Positions 47,727-59,060 of a stretch of 64,000 nt of DNA are shown in pieces. The notes beneath the pieces were generated by a model that did no database searches, was not told the DNA's origin, and saw only the letters and a program-made list of their open reading frames with translations. The position numbers and the translations under genes were made by a program. The stretch comes from Isoetes taiwanensis. Taxonomy: Eukaryota; Streptophyta; Lycopodiopsida; Isoetales; Isoetaceae. Every line of letters begins with the position of its first letter. The first letter of the stretch is position 1. The stretch covers positions 7,475,253 through 7,539,252 of the forward strand of contig JAJEKV010000017.1 in the NCBI GenBank assembly GCA_021234155.1, read 5' to 3'.

Positions 47727-47849
47727 AAATCGCGCCAGGCAGCGTTTCTAGTTTGGCCTTTCTATTTCATACGGCTTTATACAAATCGCCAGGCGCGTGT
47801 GAAGTAGATCTGTGAAAAAACAATATAGCAAAACGCCGCGGGCGTTTTG
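47727..47849. repeat. Three GC palindromes upstream of a small gene
   Basis: AATCGCGCCAGGCAGCGTTT (47728), AAATCGCCAGGCGCGTGT (47783) and AAAACGCCGCGGGCGTTTT (47830, a perfect palindrome) belong to the same family as those in the introns at 35.8-39.4 kb. Two half-size relatives, CCGCGCGATTTT (48336) and AATCTCGCTGGCGCAATTTT (48394), lie downstream of the gene. Confidence 0.75.
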
Positions 47850-47933
47850 GATTTTGTATATTTAGAATCGTTTTTTCGGGAGAGGAATATCATTTGCTAA
47901 TTAGTTAATTTCTCTCGTTCTAGTGCATTACAC

Positions 47934-48300
47934 ATGGCCGCTTCTAGTTCAAATGTACTTCCCCGGACGAAAACGGACCCCTCCTACAGACAAGATACTA
48001 CTTAATTGTGCTGTTCAAAACATTCACACAGAGTTGGACAAGCCATATGACAATCTGTATCAGGGGCCATGGGAATGCTACCATCGCATCACTGGACATA
48101 TGCGGCTCCTCAAGGCTCATGCCAACAAATAAATACGAGGCTTTGATTAGGAGTATCAAGGATCGATACAACACTCTGATTTGGAGACTCGACATTCGCA
48201 GGGACGAAGAGGATGATGTCATATCAGAGTGGCCAGGTGGCACTTTACTTCCCAGATTGGGCGATGAAGTGGGCCTATCGACATTTTGTAGAGATATGTA
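47934..48300 (+). pseudogene. Small gene of unknown function, frameshifted
   Basis: ATG at 47934 begins MAASSSNVLPRTKTDPSYRQ. A second frame then reads NCAVQNIHTELDKPYDNLYQ, and after another shift YEALIRSIKDRYNTLIWRLD and EEDDVISEWPGGTLLP end at a TAG near 48300. Three frames in series with sensible composition suggest one decayed protein of about 120 residues, or unrecognised tiny introns. The family is unknown. Flanking palindromes link it to the decayed gene at 34.6-39.9 kb. Confidence 0.4.
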
Positions 48301-48599
48301 GAGCAAGCTATGTTAGTTCGAAAAGAACTTCGCTACCGCGCGATTTTCACAAAAAAAGGAAAATGTACATATATTTCTTTTGAATATAAATACAATCTCG
48401 CTGGCGCAATTTTGCAGCCTTTAAACTTTTATGTCACGCTTTATTTTATTATGTTTTTTATATGCAATGTCGAAAACAATCCTTTGATGCCCTCCAGCCG
48501 GAGGACCAACCCCAAGAAACTACACATTCTCATTAATCTGTAGTTTCATGGGGTTGATAAGACTGGCTAAAGACCATCAAAGAATTCAAAATTCACAAC

Positions 48600-48930
48600 A
48601 TCACGCCGATGTTATGATATATTCTTTTTTTTTTACTATCCTCATTATACATACCTTTTGATAATTTAAGATCTATAAAATTATAGCTTCTTTGTATCGG
48701 TTGTCCGTTTTTATACCTTTTTAGATCTGGCTTTTGGCCACGCCACAAATGTGCCCACGCCTCTCCCGATTGTGTCGCCACCAAGATGTCTTCTTGGAAG
48801 AGCTTCATCCTCATAGTTGCAATTTATAATGCTAACTTTACAGAAACTATTTCCAAGAGGGACACCATGGCACTTAGATTCAGGGTCCAGGTCTTCGATT
48901 TTACATAATCCAAGTCGACGCTTCAAGTTT
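48600..48930 (-). pseudogene. DUF8039-like fragment of a CACTA-type transposon protein
   Basis: On the minus strand the frame contains CHGVPLGNSFCKVSI, then (D)EALPRRH and GRGVGTFVAWP. The arrangement HGVPLG..... V.......ALP........GTFVAWP is that of the C-terminal domain frequently found in plant En/Spm (CACTA) gene products. It is preceded by the expected Leu/Asp stretch and followed by a frame change into a basic tail. Only this domain survives, with at least one shift. Confidence 0.5.
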
Positions 48931-50671
48931 GTCGTTAATAGATAGCATTCTTCTCCGATTAATCGATAATTGAAAATATTAAAAGAATGATTTCACATGA
49001 ACAGTCTTCAAGAATATAATATGTTTCAAGAACAGTCTTCAAATCCTACTGATAGCACTCACCATAGTTCGGCCGACATGATAGCGTGTCGACAACGAGG
49101 AGGCGATCGCTAAGTCGAAGGCGGGTCGATCGACCGAGGAGGCGAAGTTGATCAGCGAGGAGGCTGGGGAATCGAAGAAGTCGGGCGAGTTGATCAGGTT
49201 TCTTGAAAATTCGTGGCTTAATGAATAATTCGGCGTGCCACATAGGCGTTTCTTGAAAATTGTCTATGATTTCAAATGGACATAGTAAATGGTGCAATAA
49301 ACCCAACAATTCATATCCAAAAAAACTATAGGAGGACGCAATTTCTATCGCAAAACATAGGTTAAAAGTCTGAGTTGAAAAGGAATGCATAGTGGAATAA
49401 TTTCAAATTAATAAAATCGTGGTTAAAGATCAATCGTCAAAATTTATGGCAATACTTCTGCAAGACTTTTATATTCGCCGTGTATATGAAATGGGGTGAG
49501 GGATTTTTGGCAGATCCTGATGACATTCTTCTAAATAGAACTTCCACTCACCATTACCACCAGTCCATGACCAATTCATCTATGCTTGAGTTTTCGGTTG
49601 TGTATAAAAGAAAATACGAGTTGGTATACAAATTTATTTCCAACAAATTCTTTCTTTGGTTCACAACGCATTTCAATAATCTTATGAATTTTAAGCTCTA
49701 ACTATCTATCTATCTTTTGCTGCTTATCTCCATCATATAAAATTGTGGAAGTAAAAAAAAAAGATGAGGTGTACAAGGGCAAAAAAATCCATGTCAAAGA
49801 TGAGGTGTACAGGGGCAAAAAAATCCACGTTAGCAAGCTAGATTAAAATGGAGGGCCAAGATTTCTTTAGGCAAAATAGGGCAATTTAGTGCCCTCCTAT
49901 GCACGCGATCCTGCCTTCGGCACTTGATTGTGCAGTGTGGTAGGCGCTTTATTCATTTGGATAGAGATTGAAAGCGGGCAAAGCGATTGTGCAGGTTGGG
50001 GCTAAAAAACCATCAACTGTACTGACAAATCCATCCGGTTGGGCTGACAGGTCCATGATTTTGAGCTAAGGCCAGCTTTGAATCCTGGCTATGCCTTCTA
50101 CTAAGACAACATTGGATGCTTAATCAGAGGGGTAGACTTGACGTTTGACATTATTTTTATGAGCTAAGTTACCTTTGCCAGTTTATACTCCTCTCTCTAG
50201 TCAAATTTAATTATTCTTCTGAAATTCCACTTCATCAAATGATGGTGGGTGATATAAGCATTCTCATTATGTGCTTTCGCCCTGCTTGTCTCCATTGTAG
50301 ACACTAGTTGTGCGCAACAGTTTTTCAGCTTGTATACCAACCATGGGAATGTTGAGCATTCTCAAAGATGTTGGCATTTTTGTCTACCATCAGAAGTTAT
50401 TCTATTAATGTGGCCAAATATTTTCTATGTAGCCAAGTTTAAAGAACATAAGAAGAGCTTATTATGCTTGTAGAAAGAACGGATGTGATTCTACAATTTT
50501 ACTCTCTTATCATTCCTCATCTAATGCATTGGGTGTACATCATATTGGAATTGGCTTAGCAGCTTTCTGCTGCTAAATTAGCTTTGTTCAAACGGAATAC
50601 AATAAAATAGAATGAAGCACAAATATGTTTTTAGAGGAATGTAGGTTTATGAATGCAAACATTAATACTTA
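48930..50671. other. Noncoding DNA with a 36-bp tandem duplication
   Basis: AAGATGAGGTGTACARGGGC occurs at 49761 and 49797, units of 36 bp. GTTTCTTGAAAATT is repeated near 49197 and 49248. No gene recognised. Confidence 0.45.
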
Positions 50672-52266
50672 CTAGTAATGGTGCCCAGCGTTGCTGGGCA
50701 TAAGTTGAGAGCCCCAAATGCTTTGGGATGCAAAGTGAGAAAAGCCCTATCCCTTTCCCTTTCCCTTTTTGCTCTATCCCCGCATTTCCCCGGTTTTTTC
50801 TTATTTTCTACTTTTTTTTTTTTTCTTTTCTTTTTTTTTCCGCTTTTTCTCACATGTTTCCTTGTTTTCCCATCCCTTTCCTTCCCCCTTCCCCTGCTCC
50901 CCGATAATCTTTTTCCCTTCCCTTTTGCTCCTTTCTCCACCTTTTCCCTCTTCTCTTTTTCTTTGCCCTTTTCCCTTCCCTTTCTCTTTTTTATGCCTTC
51001 TTTTCCCCACCCTTTTTCCATGTCTTCCCTTTTTCTTAACCTCTTTTCGCCCTTTTCCATGCCTATTTTCCCTTCTCTTTTCCTCGCCTATTTTCCCTTC
51101 TCTTTTCCTCCTTTTCCCACTTTTTTTCCTCTTTTTTTTTTTGTGTAACCTTTTCCCTTCCATTTTTTCTTTTCTCCCTTTCGCTTTTCATGCCCTTTTT
51201 ACCTTCCCTTTTTCCATCTCCTCACCCCTTTCCCTCTTTCCCTTTTCCATGTTCCCTTTGTCTTCCCCCTTTTCCATTTTCCCATTTCCTTTTTCCCCGC
51301 CTCTCTTTTCCCCCTTTTCCATTCTTTTTTTTTTTTTCTATTTCCCTTTTCCCATGCCCTTTTTCCCACCCTTTTTCCCTTTTTCCCCATGCCTTTTGCC
51401 CTTCACATTCTCTCTTTCCACTTCCCTTTCTTTTCCTTTTTCCCCTTTCCTTTCCCTTTTTCTTTTTTTTTCCTTTTCCTTTTACCCTTTTCCCTTTTCC
51501 CCATGCCTTTTGCCCTTCACATTCTCTCTTTCCACTTCCCTTTTCCTTTTTTCCCTTTTCCTTTTTTTTTTTCCCTTTTTTTTTTTACCTTTTCCTTTTT
51601 CCCTTTTTCCTTTTCCCCATGCCTTTTAATTCCTTTTCCCTTTTCCCCATGCCTTTTTCCTTTCACCACCCTTTTCTCTTTTTTTCCTTTTCTTTTCTCT
51701 TTTTTTCCTTTTTCCCTTTTTCCTTTTTTACCCTTTCCCCTTTCCCCATGCCTTTTGGTTCCTTCACATTCTCTTTTCCACTTCCCTTTTCCTTTTTTTC
51801 CCTTTTCTTTTCCCCTTTCCTATTTTCCCTTTTTCCTTTCCCTTTTTTTCCTTTTTTCCCTTTTCCTTTTACCCTTTTCCCCCATGCCTTTTTGCCCTTC
51901 ACATTCTCTCTTTCCACTTCCCTTTTCCTTTTTGCCTTTTTTCCTTTTCCCCATGCCTTTTTTCTTTTCCCCACCCTTTCTTTTTTCCTTTTCTTTTCCC
52001 TTTTTTTTTTTCCCTTTTCCTTTTTACCTTTTCCCTTTTCCTTTTCCCCATGCCTTTTTGCCCTTCACATTCTCTTTTTTTCCACTTCCCTTTTCCTTTT
52101 CCCTTTTCATTTACCCTTTCCCTTAAGAGATCGACGATGACCAATCACAAAGTTGTTGGTAAGTCGTAATAAATCTAGGCCTTCGAATGCATCCGGATGA
52201 TCTCTGGGCCATTCAAATTAGGGGCTCATGCACTACGCACTTACGGTATAACATTATAATATAAGA
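50672..52266 (-). mobile_element. Structurally complete non-autonomous Helitron, 1,595 bp
   Basis: Reading the minus strand, the element starts TCTTATATTATAATGTTATA at 52266, preceded by A. It ends with hairpin GCCCAGC-AAC-GCTGGGC, a 7-nt spacer and CTAG at 50672, followed by T. That is exactly the Helitron layout: 5' TC, 3' hairpin plus CTRR, inserted between A and T without duplication. The same 5' end with about 130 bp of similarity occurs at 53585. Nearly all of the interior (50740-52125) is homopyrimidine on the + strand. Within it a phrase with GCCCTTCACATTCTCTCTTT recurs about every 115-160 bp (near 51400, 51520, 51765, 51900, 52060). No Rep/helicase is encoded; long Phe/Pro/Ser/Leu frames are artefacts of the tract. 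Confidence 0.85.
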
Positions 52267-52985
52267 TTACTCAATTCAATTGATAGAACAATGTCCTAAA
52301 TTATTACTTTTATATTCCCAATAATTTAGAGATAGTTTACCACTGGCTATATAGATCCGAATTGACATTTTCATTCAAAATAATAATTGCAAAGAGCTCG
52401 TAAGTATCATGCATGTTCTAGATTATAAAGAAGTAAAAAAGATTCACCTCTCCGAAACTCTTGGAAAACCAAGTTCTATATGGCAGCCCTTCGAGAGATA
52501 GCCCTCCAGATTCATTTCCAAATCTATGCCTGACGAATAGCCCAACAACATTGGGCATTTTTCTTTAGAAGATTTACGGTGAAGGAATGTCTTTTGGTAA
52601 ATTTTGAAACTTTGCAAGGTGCAATTATTTGAGACAGTATGGATTTGATACTCATTTTGAGGTACATTAGAATTTAATTCAAAAATAGTAATATATTGAT
52701 TGAATAGAATAGATCTATATGGATTTTTATCATCTATGGAGACCAAATAGCCTCTCACTTCTCACCATCTACTAGCCAAATAATATCTCTGAATTGCGTC
52801 GAATATGCCTTGCATCTTAGTTCAACTACAAAGAGAATGTAAAAAGGACATGTTGCACTTATGGAGCATTAGAAAATGGAAATATTTAACGAACACTAAT
52901 TGCATACACTCAAGCCATTCAATGCTTATTCCATCCTATTGCATCTATAAAGAATGTAGAGATGATATGTTATGAACATGGGGCA
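52267..52985. other. Noncoding DNA; possible LINE 3' end at 52715-52755 (minus)
   Basis: On the minus strand GGCTATTTGGTCTCCATAGA is followed by TGATAAAAATCC, resembling the LINE 3' terminus seen elsewhere in the window with substitutions. A low-confidence fragment; the rest of the stretch shows nothing. Confidence 0.3.
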
Positions 52986-52988
52986 TTT

Positions 52989-53089
<101 letters not shown>

Positions 53090-53584
53090 GTTTTTGACAT
53101 CCATGAGAAGTCGAAACTTACATGGCTGCCCCCACTACTGTACGTGGGCTGAAGTACAACACAAAGATCAAAATAATCTTTACTAACTTTACAATGATCG
53201 TGGCCATTTTCACAATGAGACGTGGAAGCCGTAACCTTGGGCATGGGGTTTAGGGTCTTATCACAGGACCCAAAATAAACTTATCTATGGGAGTTAAGTT
53301 TATATCATAAATGCGCAGGTAGCACATTGGTATTGGCTATGGGCCAAAGGCCATCAAAAGGTAAAAGCAGCATTGGGCTGCTGCTGAACTACCTTTTGGA
53401 GTTGAACGTGGTAATCAGAAGGGCCTATTGATCCATTTTTCCATAGGGTTTGGTGCCATATTTAAAGATCACCCACTATGTGTGGAAGAAGGGGATGATT
53501 TTCTGGGAGATTTTTTCCTTTGTCTAGTCTAGCAACATTTCTGATTGTCTCAAATCAAATAAGAGCCAAGGGTTCTTTGCATTA

Positions 53585-56570
53585 TCTTATATTATAATGT
53601 TATACCGTAATTCTTGGATCAAGCCCTAATTTCAATGTTCGAGATCATCTGAGTGCATCCGAAGGCCGAGATTTATTGAACGACTTACCATCACCATGAT
53701 TGGTTGTACTTTGATCTGTTAAGGGGAAAGGTAAAGGAAAAAGGGGGGAAAGGAAAAGGGAAGAGACAAGAGAGAATGTGAAGGGCGAAAAGGCACGGGA
53801 AAAGGGAGAAAAGCAAAGGGAAAAGGGTGGGGATAAGAGAGGAGAAAAAGACATGAAAAAATGAAAAGGGAAAGAAGAAAGAAAAGGGAAGGGGGAAAAG
53901 GTACCTGGAGAAAGGGCACGAGGGAAAAGGGAAGAGATAAAGTGGTAAAGGGAAGAGGAAAGGGCACGGGAAAAAAAGGAAGAAGGAAAGGTTGAAGAAA
54001 GGGGAAAAGGAAGGAGGAAAAAAGCATGGAAAAAGGGAAGAAAAAAAGGGCATGGGAAAAGGGAGAAGAGCATTGAAGAAAGGAAAAAGGAAGGGAAAAA
54101 AGGAAAAAGAAAAGGAAAAGGAAAAGGAGAGAAGGAGAGAGGGAAATGGAGGGGAAAAAGTGCATCGAGAAAAGGGAAAGAGTAAAAGGTTGGGAAAATG
54201 AGGAAGAGGGAAAGGAAAAAGGAGAACAAGAAAAGGATGGGGAGAAGGGAATAAATAAGGGAAAGTGAGAAGAAAGAAAAAGGAAAGGGAAAAGGGAACC
54301 TAAAAAAAAGGCATGAGAAAAAGGAAAAAAGGTAAACAAGAAAAGGGAAGGAAGGAAGGAAGGAAGGAAGGTACTTTTATCGTCCACGGAGACCAATCGG
54401 TCTATGGGACCCAATATAAAAACGCCAGCTTTGGATTATCGCCTCGATTAAAACCCCTCGCTCTGGCGGTTTTCGAGGGAAAACCGGCAGCAATCATCAC
54501 CGACAACCGTGGCTAATCATATAAAATGCGTAAACATCCCAATATATAATAAATATGCACCACCCCGTGAGGTGCCTAGTCACGGACAAAATGACGGGGC
54601 AAATGTGATCTTGTGGTCCAGGTCCCGGATGTATGACCCTGTGGCACGTGATCGACGGTGTTCCATCAAGAAATGCAAGGGCACGCCCGGCCATTAAGGG
54701 AGCCGCATCGGCCCGGACTGACCAACACCGGGCAACTCGAAAGTGTGAGACTCATCCTCAATGGCACCCGCTTGATAAAGATCGAAGTGGGTGAGCCCCT
54801 CTCCGCGGCTCCCCAATCCACCCCTGCCTCCTCGATGCGAAGATGGTGGGTACCCGCGGCGAATGGAGGCAATGAGTCCGCGCTTTTCAAAGCGTACGGG
54901 AACGCAGTGTAGAGCCGTGGGCCCCGCCAACACGGGTTGATGTGCTCCTTGTAATGGGCCATTTTGACTCGCTTCTAGAGCAATGGGGTCCCGTAGCTTG
55001 CCAAGGAAACAAGCATCTAGGGTACTCCCGCAGTCGCCACGATCGGGTCACGCTACCAAATCACGATCTGGTGGTTCTGCCACGCTCCATCCGCGAACCA
55101 CTGATCTCTCTTACCCCTCCAACAGGGCCCTAAGCCAAGTGACTCATGGCCACAAAGTAAGCCAAAAGTGAGCCGAAAGCATCACCCATAGTAAATCCAC
55201 TTTTCTCAAATAGACGATGTGTCTATCAAGGCTGCCCGGCTGGCGCAAGAATCCGGGGCCCGCAGCTAGACCGATAGGGGACTGAAGGTTTCACCCAAGT
55301 GCCCGTGCCAAAATGCCTTCGCACCGCTCCAAGTCATTCCAGTCGCTAAAGAGACGATCGCCCCCAAACCCCACCTCGCATGCATGACAGTTCACCGGTG
55401 CCCTAACAGATGTGACCGATGGCCCCAATCATATAGCTCGCCTTGGGATCGCTTGTTCTCGTTATGGCATAAAGCGCTTCGACTGGGTTGCCACCCCTTA
55501 AGCTGATAGACGCCCCCCAAGAGTTTAGGAGGGGAACTCCACCCCTAGGTACTTGTAGGTGGGCGTGACGCCCACAGGTGCGTCCCCGGATATGTGAGTG
55601 CAGGAGGCATGGGGTGACGGAAGAGGATATGAGAACCACCATGGTCTTGGCCGATTGACGCGCATGTCTCAGAGTCCGACAAAATGTGTCTAGGGCATCC
55701 GTGTGAGATCGATAGCTTCGGGGTGGGGGCAAGAGGCCAACATCGCCCGCATAGATGAGTCGGGCGGATGACTGGTGCAAAAGTCCGATGCCATCCCCCA
55801 TGCTCGCAAGAAGCCGTGGCTCTAATCGACAATGTAGAGGCCAAAAGTGTTGGCGAGAGGGGGCAACCCCGCCGACCCCGATACTACCGGGTGAATGCTT
55901 GGCCCGCCGGCCGCATCCTCGCCAAAACAACTCTCATACAACTCAGATATGGCATTCTCGCACAGGCCGGAGCCCCAGCTTGACGCATCCCTAGCCTGAC
56001 TTTTCCCGGGACCAGATTAAAAGCCTTATGCGGTCCACAAAAGCAAAGAATACAAGTCCAAATTATGATTCCTACGTTTTCAATCGCTGTGCCCGCAGCC
56101 AGAAGATATGGTCAATCGTTGAGTGGCGGGGTCGAAAAGCCCGCCTGTGTGAGGGCTCGCAGACATCCCACGCCTCCGCCCAACTATCAACCGGCAGCTG
56201 AGAATGCCGATAACAGTTTGGCAAATCTCAATCGACCATGATCGTCCCAAGAATTGGGTCGGACAGCTGTGGGTCGCCAGCCTTTGTGAATGGGAACAAC
56301 CCTCGCTGAACCATTGTCGGGGAAACCTCCCCGCAATGCTTTCTGAACAGGTAGTGAGGGACGCACACAAGCGGTCGCCCCGCCACTTGAGTAACTCGGC
56401 CTCGCATACCATCGAGGTCAGCTGCCTTCCCATTAGCTAGCCGTTGCAGGGGGAAAGGGCATGAGATAAAAGGGAAGAGGAGAACGGCGGAGAAATAGAA
56501 AAAAGAAAAGGAAAAAAAGGGGGGGAAGAGAGAAAGGGTGGGAAAAAGAGGAAAATGAAATAAAATCATG
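53585..56570 (+). mobile_element. Second homopurine Helitron copy, interrupted by a LINE
   Basis: TCTTATATTATAATGTTATA starts at 53585 after A. The next 130 bp aligns to the 5' end of the complete Helitron (shared CCCTAATTT, GAGATCATC, GCATYCGAAGGCC, GATTTATT, CGACTTACCA). A homopurine tract (53716-54344) follows with the AGAGAATGTGAAGGGC phrase. It is broken by an inverted LINE (54345 to about 56450) and resumes as A/G-rich DNA to about 56570. No hairpin-CTAG end is seen beyond that, so the 3' end has been lost. The nested order shows the Helitron arrived first. Confidence 0.7.
54345..56450 (-). mobile_element. LINE fragment with TTCC tail, nested in a Helitron
   Basis: On the minus strand it starts with LANGKAADLDGM (about 56440), the N-terminal reverse-transcriptase block. 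A decayed FVD motif A lies near 56050 and LIYAGDVGLL near 55755, where YADD has become YAGD. The C-terminal EDESH block lies near 54750. The 3' end is GGTCTCCGTGGACGATAAAA, then GTA and about six CTTC/TTCC units at 54345-54372. It is the same family and similar length as the LINE at 31.0-32.75 kb. Frames are repeatedly broken. The GC content (about 58 percent by eye) is clearly above the surroundings, as in the first copy. Confidence 0.8.
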
Positions 56571-56574
56571 GCAA

Positions 56575-57150
56575 AAAAGAGAGTGTAGACAAGAAAGAGC
56601 CAAGAGTCCAATAGTTTTCCATAAAAAAAAAAACATCTTTTATATTAATATAAGTTATGTACATATGTAATATATAATACAAATATGAATACATAGTTAT
56701 TGACCATAATGTTTTACAACCAGATAGACATCTGTAGTGTATGCTTTTCCTTGCAAATTTGGTCTAAGCACAATTTCATTATTTTTGGACAATACTTGAA
56801 TAATAGACTAATAGACATCCCCAACGTAATAGACTAATAGACGTCCCCAGCGAGTGCTGCATATGCTTTACAAGCAATAGGAATCTTGACAGTGTTGGGT
56901 AGCCTTTTCTTATTGGATGGAGCCCAAGAATGTTGAATATGATTTAGCGACATTCTCGGGATGTTGGCAAGCAGCTTCTTATTTGAAGAAGGCCAGGCAT
57001 ACTTGGTTCCTCACAGGGACAAGCTCCTCCCAAGATCACACCGCGGGTTTTTTCTAGCATACACTTTAGTATCACATGCCTATATACTAACACTTCAAAT
57101 ATACACAATCACCACTTTAAACACACAAAATTAGCACTTCAAGCGTGTAT
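56575..57150. other. Noncoding DNA, nothing recognised
   Basis: AT-rich. AACGTAATAGACTAATAGACRTCCCCA-like phrases repeat near 56806-56850, a short duplication. No gene recognised. Confidence 0.4.
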
Positions 57151-57154
57151 AATA

Positions 57155-57430
57155 GTTGAGTGTTACCTTTAAATCATAGAAGATGTAATCTAAAGCCAAT
57201 ACATAAAAATGCTTTACCATATGTTGGGGTTCCCTGCATGGGTCGACAATTAATGTTACCTCTGAAACATAGAAGCTGTAATATGGAGCCAATGCTAGAT
57301 GTAAATAAAAATGAGTTATCACAAGTTGGGGTCCTTGCATGGGTCAACAATGAATGTTACATCTAGATCATAGAAGGTGTAATCTAAACGTAAATAAAAA
57401 TAAGTTACCACCTGTTGAATAGATGACCAA
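57155..57430. repeat. Three ~94-102-bp degenerate tandem units
   Basis: GTTACMTYTRRAWCATAGAA followed by GRTGTAATMT recurs near 57160, 57254 and 57356. Each unit also has TAAATAAAAATG-like and GTTGGGGT-like segments plus TGCATGGGTC. It is an old local tandem amplification. Confidence 0.75.
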
Positions 57431-57681
57431 AAAAAAAAAATGGAATTACCATATGGGTCGGAAATTTTTTTTTGACAAAATAAGGCATTAGAAAAAAAGA
57501 TTAGGAAACCTAGATTTAACCTTAACCTAATAGTAATAGCATGAAGGCTCCATCAGTTTGTTCCAAATTGGCATGAAGGATAGATGTTGCAGGCTCCATC
57601 TGCCAGTTCCAAAGTGACCCTTCACAGAAGCTCGAGTAGATTTGAGATAACAGATGATGGAGGCTCTAATCAGCAATGGAA

Positions 57682-58403
57682 TCAGCTCATAGTAATGGTT
57701 TGTCTACTCTGCATGAATAAGTCTGTTGAAAGCGTTACATAATGAGCCGGCAAGTGTAGATAAGCTTCATGTGCCAGCCGATATTCTCTGAGAACTGAAT
57801 TGCCTTGCAGATGACGTTTAGCCCCAGTAGGAAATGGAGCATCTTCATTGCAGTTTATATATGCCCTCCAAAATAGTTGGACGTTGCTCTTGTGACCTTC
57901 GTGACATGGCATTGAAATCTCTATTTGGCCTGAAATCCAGCCTAATGAATCCAGCCTAATGTGAAGTTCATATAAAGCTTTTCTGGACTTAACTCCGGCA
58001 ATTTGAACCTTATTTGTCTTCAGATGCTTGGTGGACCAGAATAAATTCTTGTTCTCTAGCTTCAAATATGGCATTGCAAAGTCAGTTTTATTCGGAAGAT
58101 CTCAGCAAAAGAAGAAGAAAAAAGATCGGGGCCATTTTCACTTGTTGGAAGAGAAGTAGATTGATCTCTAGATCTGGGAATAATTCTAACAACAGAAAAA
58201 TCAGTATTTTTTGAAGAACATGGGGAGCTTGGATCGACTCTTACTTCTAGATGGAAGAGGTAGAAATGGCCTCTGCAATACAGCTTAGGGATCTTGATTC
58301 TGAATATCTGTCTCTCTTTCATAAACAAATTGAGCGGTTGCGCATTTACATGATGACGTCTCTGCCCAGTTACATAGCATAACAAATTGGACAGTCTGCC
58401 CAA
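57682..58403 (-). pseudogene. Hypothetical protein, two overlapping frames
   Basis: Frames 58403-58062 and 58074-57682 overlap by about 13 bp and could be one shifted gene. The second has ALYELHIRLDSLGWISGQIE and GAKRHLQGNSVLREYRLAHE. Composition is protein-like (His, Cys, Arg spread evenly), but I recognise no domain. It may be an exon remnant or chance. Confidence 0.25.
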
Positions 58404-58629
58404 TTAGAATCAGAAAATAGCATGATATCTGCTCAGTGACATGGGTTATTATTAGAAAAGCCATCAACAAATCGGGCGGTCGCCCAATTAGAAGGAGATA
58501 GTAAGAATGAAAAATAGCATTACTTTTTCAAAAAATATCTATTAGTGAAGGAAGGCAGATGTTACATACCAAATACTCTTTAAGACTGGAGAAAAAATGA
58601 TGTGACTTCCAATGGCATAAACCATTTAT

Positions 58630-59060
58630 AGGGTTTTTGGCATAACTCTTGTATTTGGACTCTGTTTTTGGCGTTTTTTATCTCGTTGGAAAGCTTGTCC
58701 AGAGAACGTTCGAGCATACTATTTATATAAATGGAGCTCCAAATTAGGCGCCCATCAAATTTGAGAGGTTCCGTAGTGGCAATGTATAGGTTCTTAACAT
58801 AACTCTTGTATTTGGACTCCGTTTTTTGTGCTTTTTAGCTTGTTGGAAAGCTTGTCCAGAGGGCTTTTCAAGCGTACTGGTTACACAAATGGGGCTCCAA
58901 ATTGAGTGCCCGCCCAATTTGAGGGGCTCGTGGTGGCAATGTATAGAATTTTTGGCGTAACTCTTGTATTCGGACTCCATTTTTGGCACACTTTAGCTGG
59001 TCAAAAAGCTTGTCTGGAGGGCTTTTTAACAATACTATGTACACAAATGGGTCCCTAACA
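58630..59060. repeat. Three ~157-bp tandem units
   Basis: ATAACTCTTGTATTTGGACTC starts at 58642 and 58799, with a variant at 58957, a period of 157-158 bp. Each unit contains GGAAAGCTTGTCCAGAG and AAATGGRGCTCCAAATT. A related inverted motif with CAAATTGGRC/GCCCAATT occurs in the preceding 300 bp (58330-58495). Confidence 0.85.

Noticed and set aside
50678-52140. Several long + strand frames up to 316 codons
   Set aside because: Homopyrimidine DNA lacks most stop codons in every frame; composition is only Phe, Pro, Ser and Leu.
53645-54414. Minus-strand frames of 194 and 231 codons
   Set aside because: Same artefact from the second Helitron's homopurine tract.
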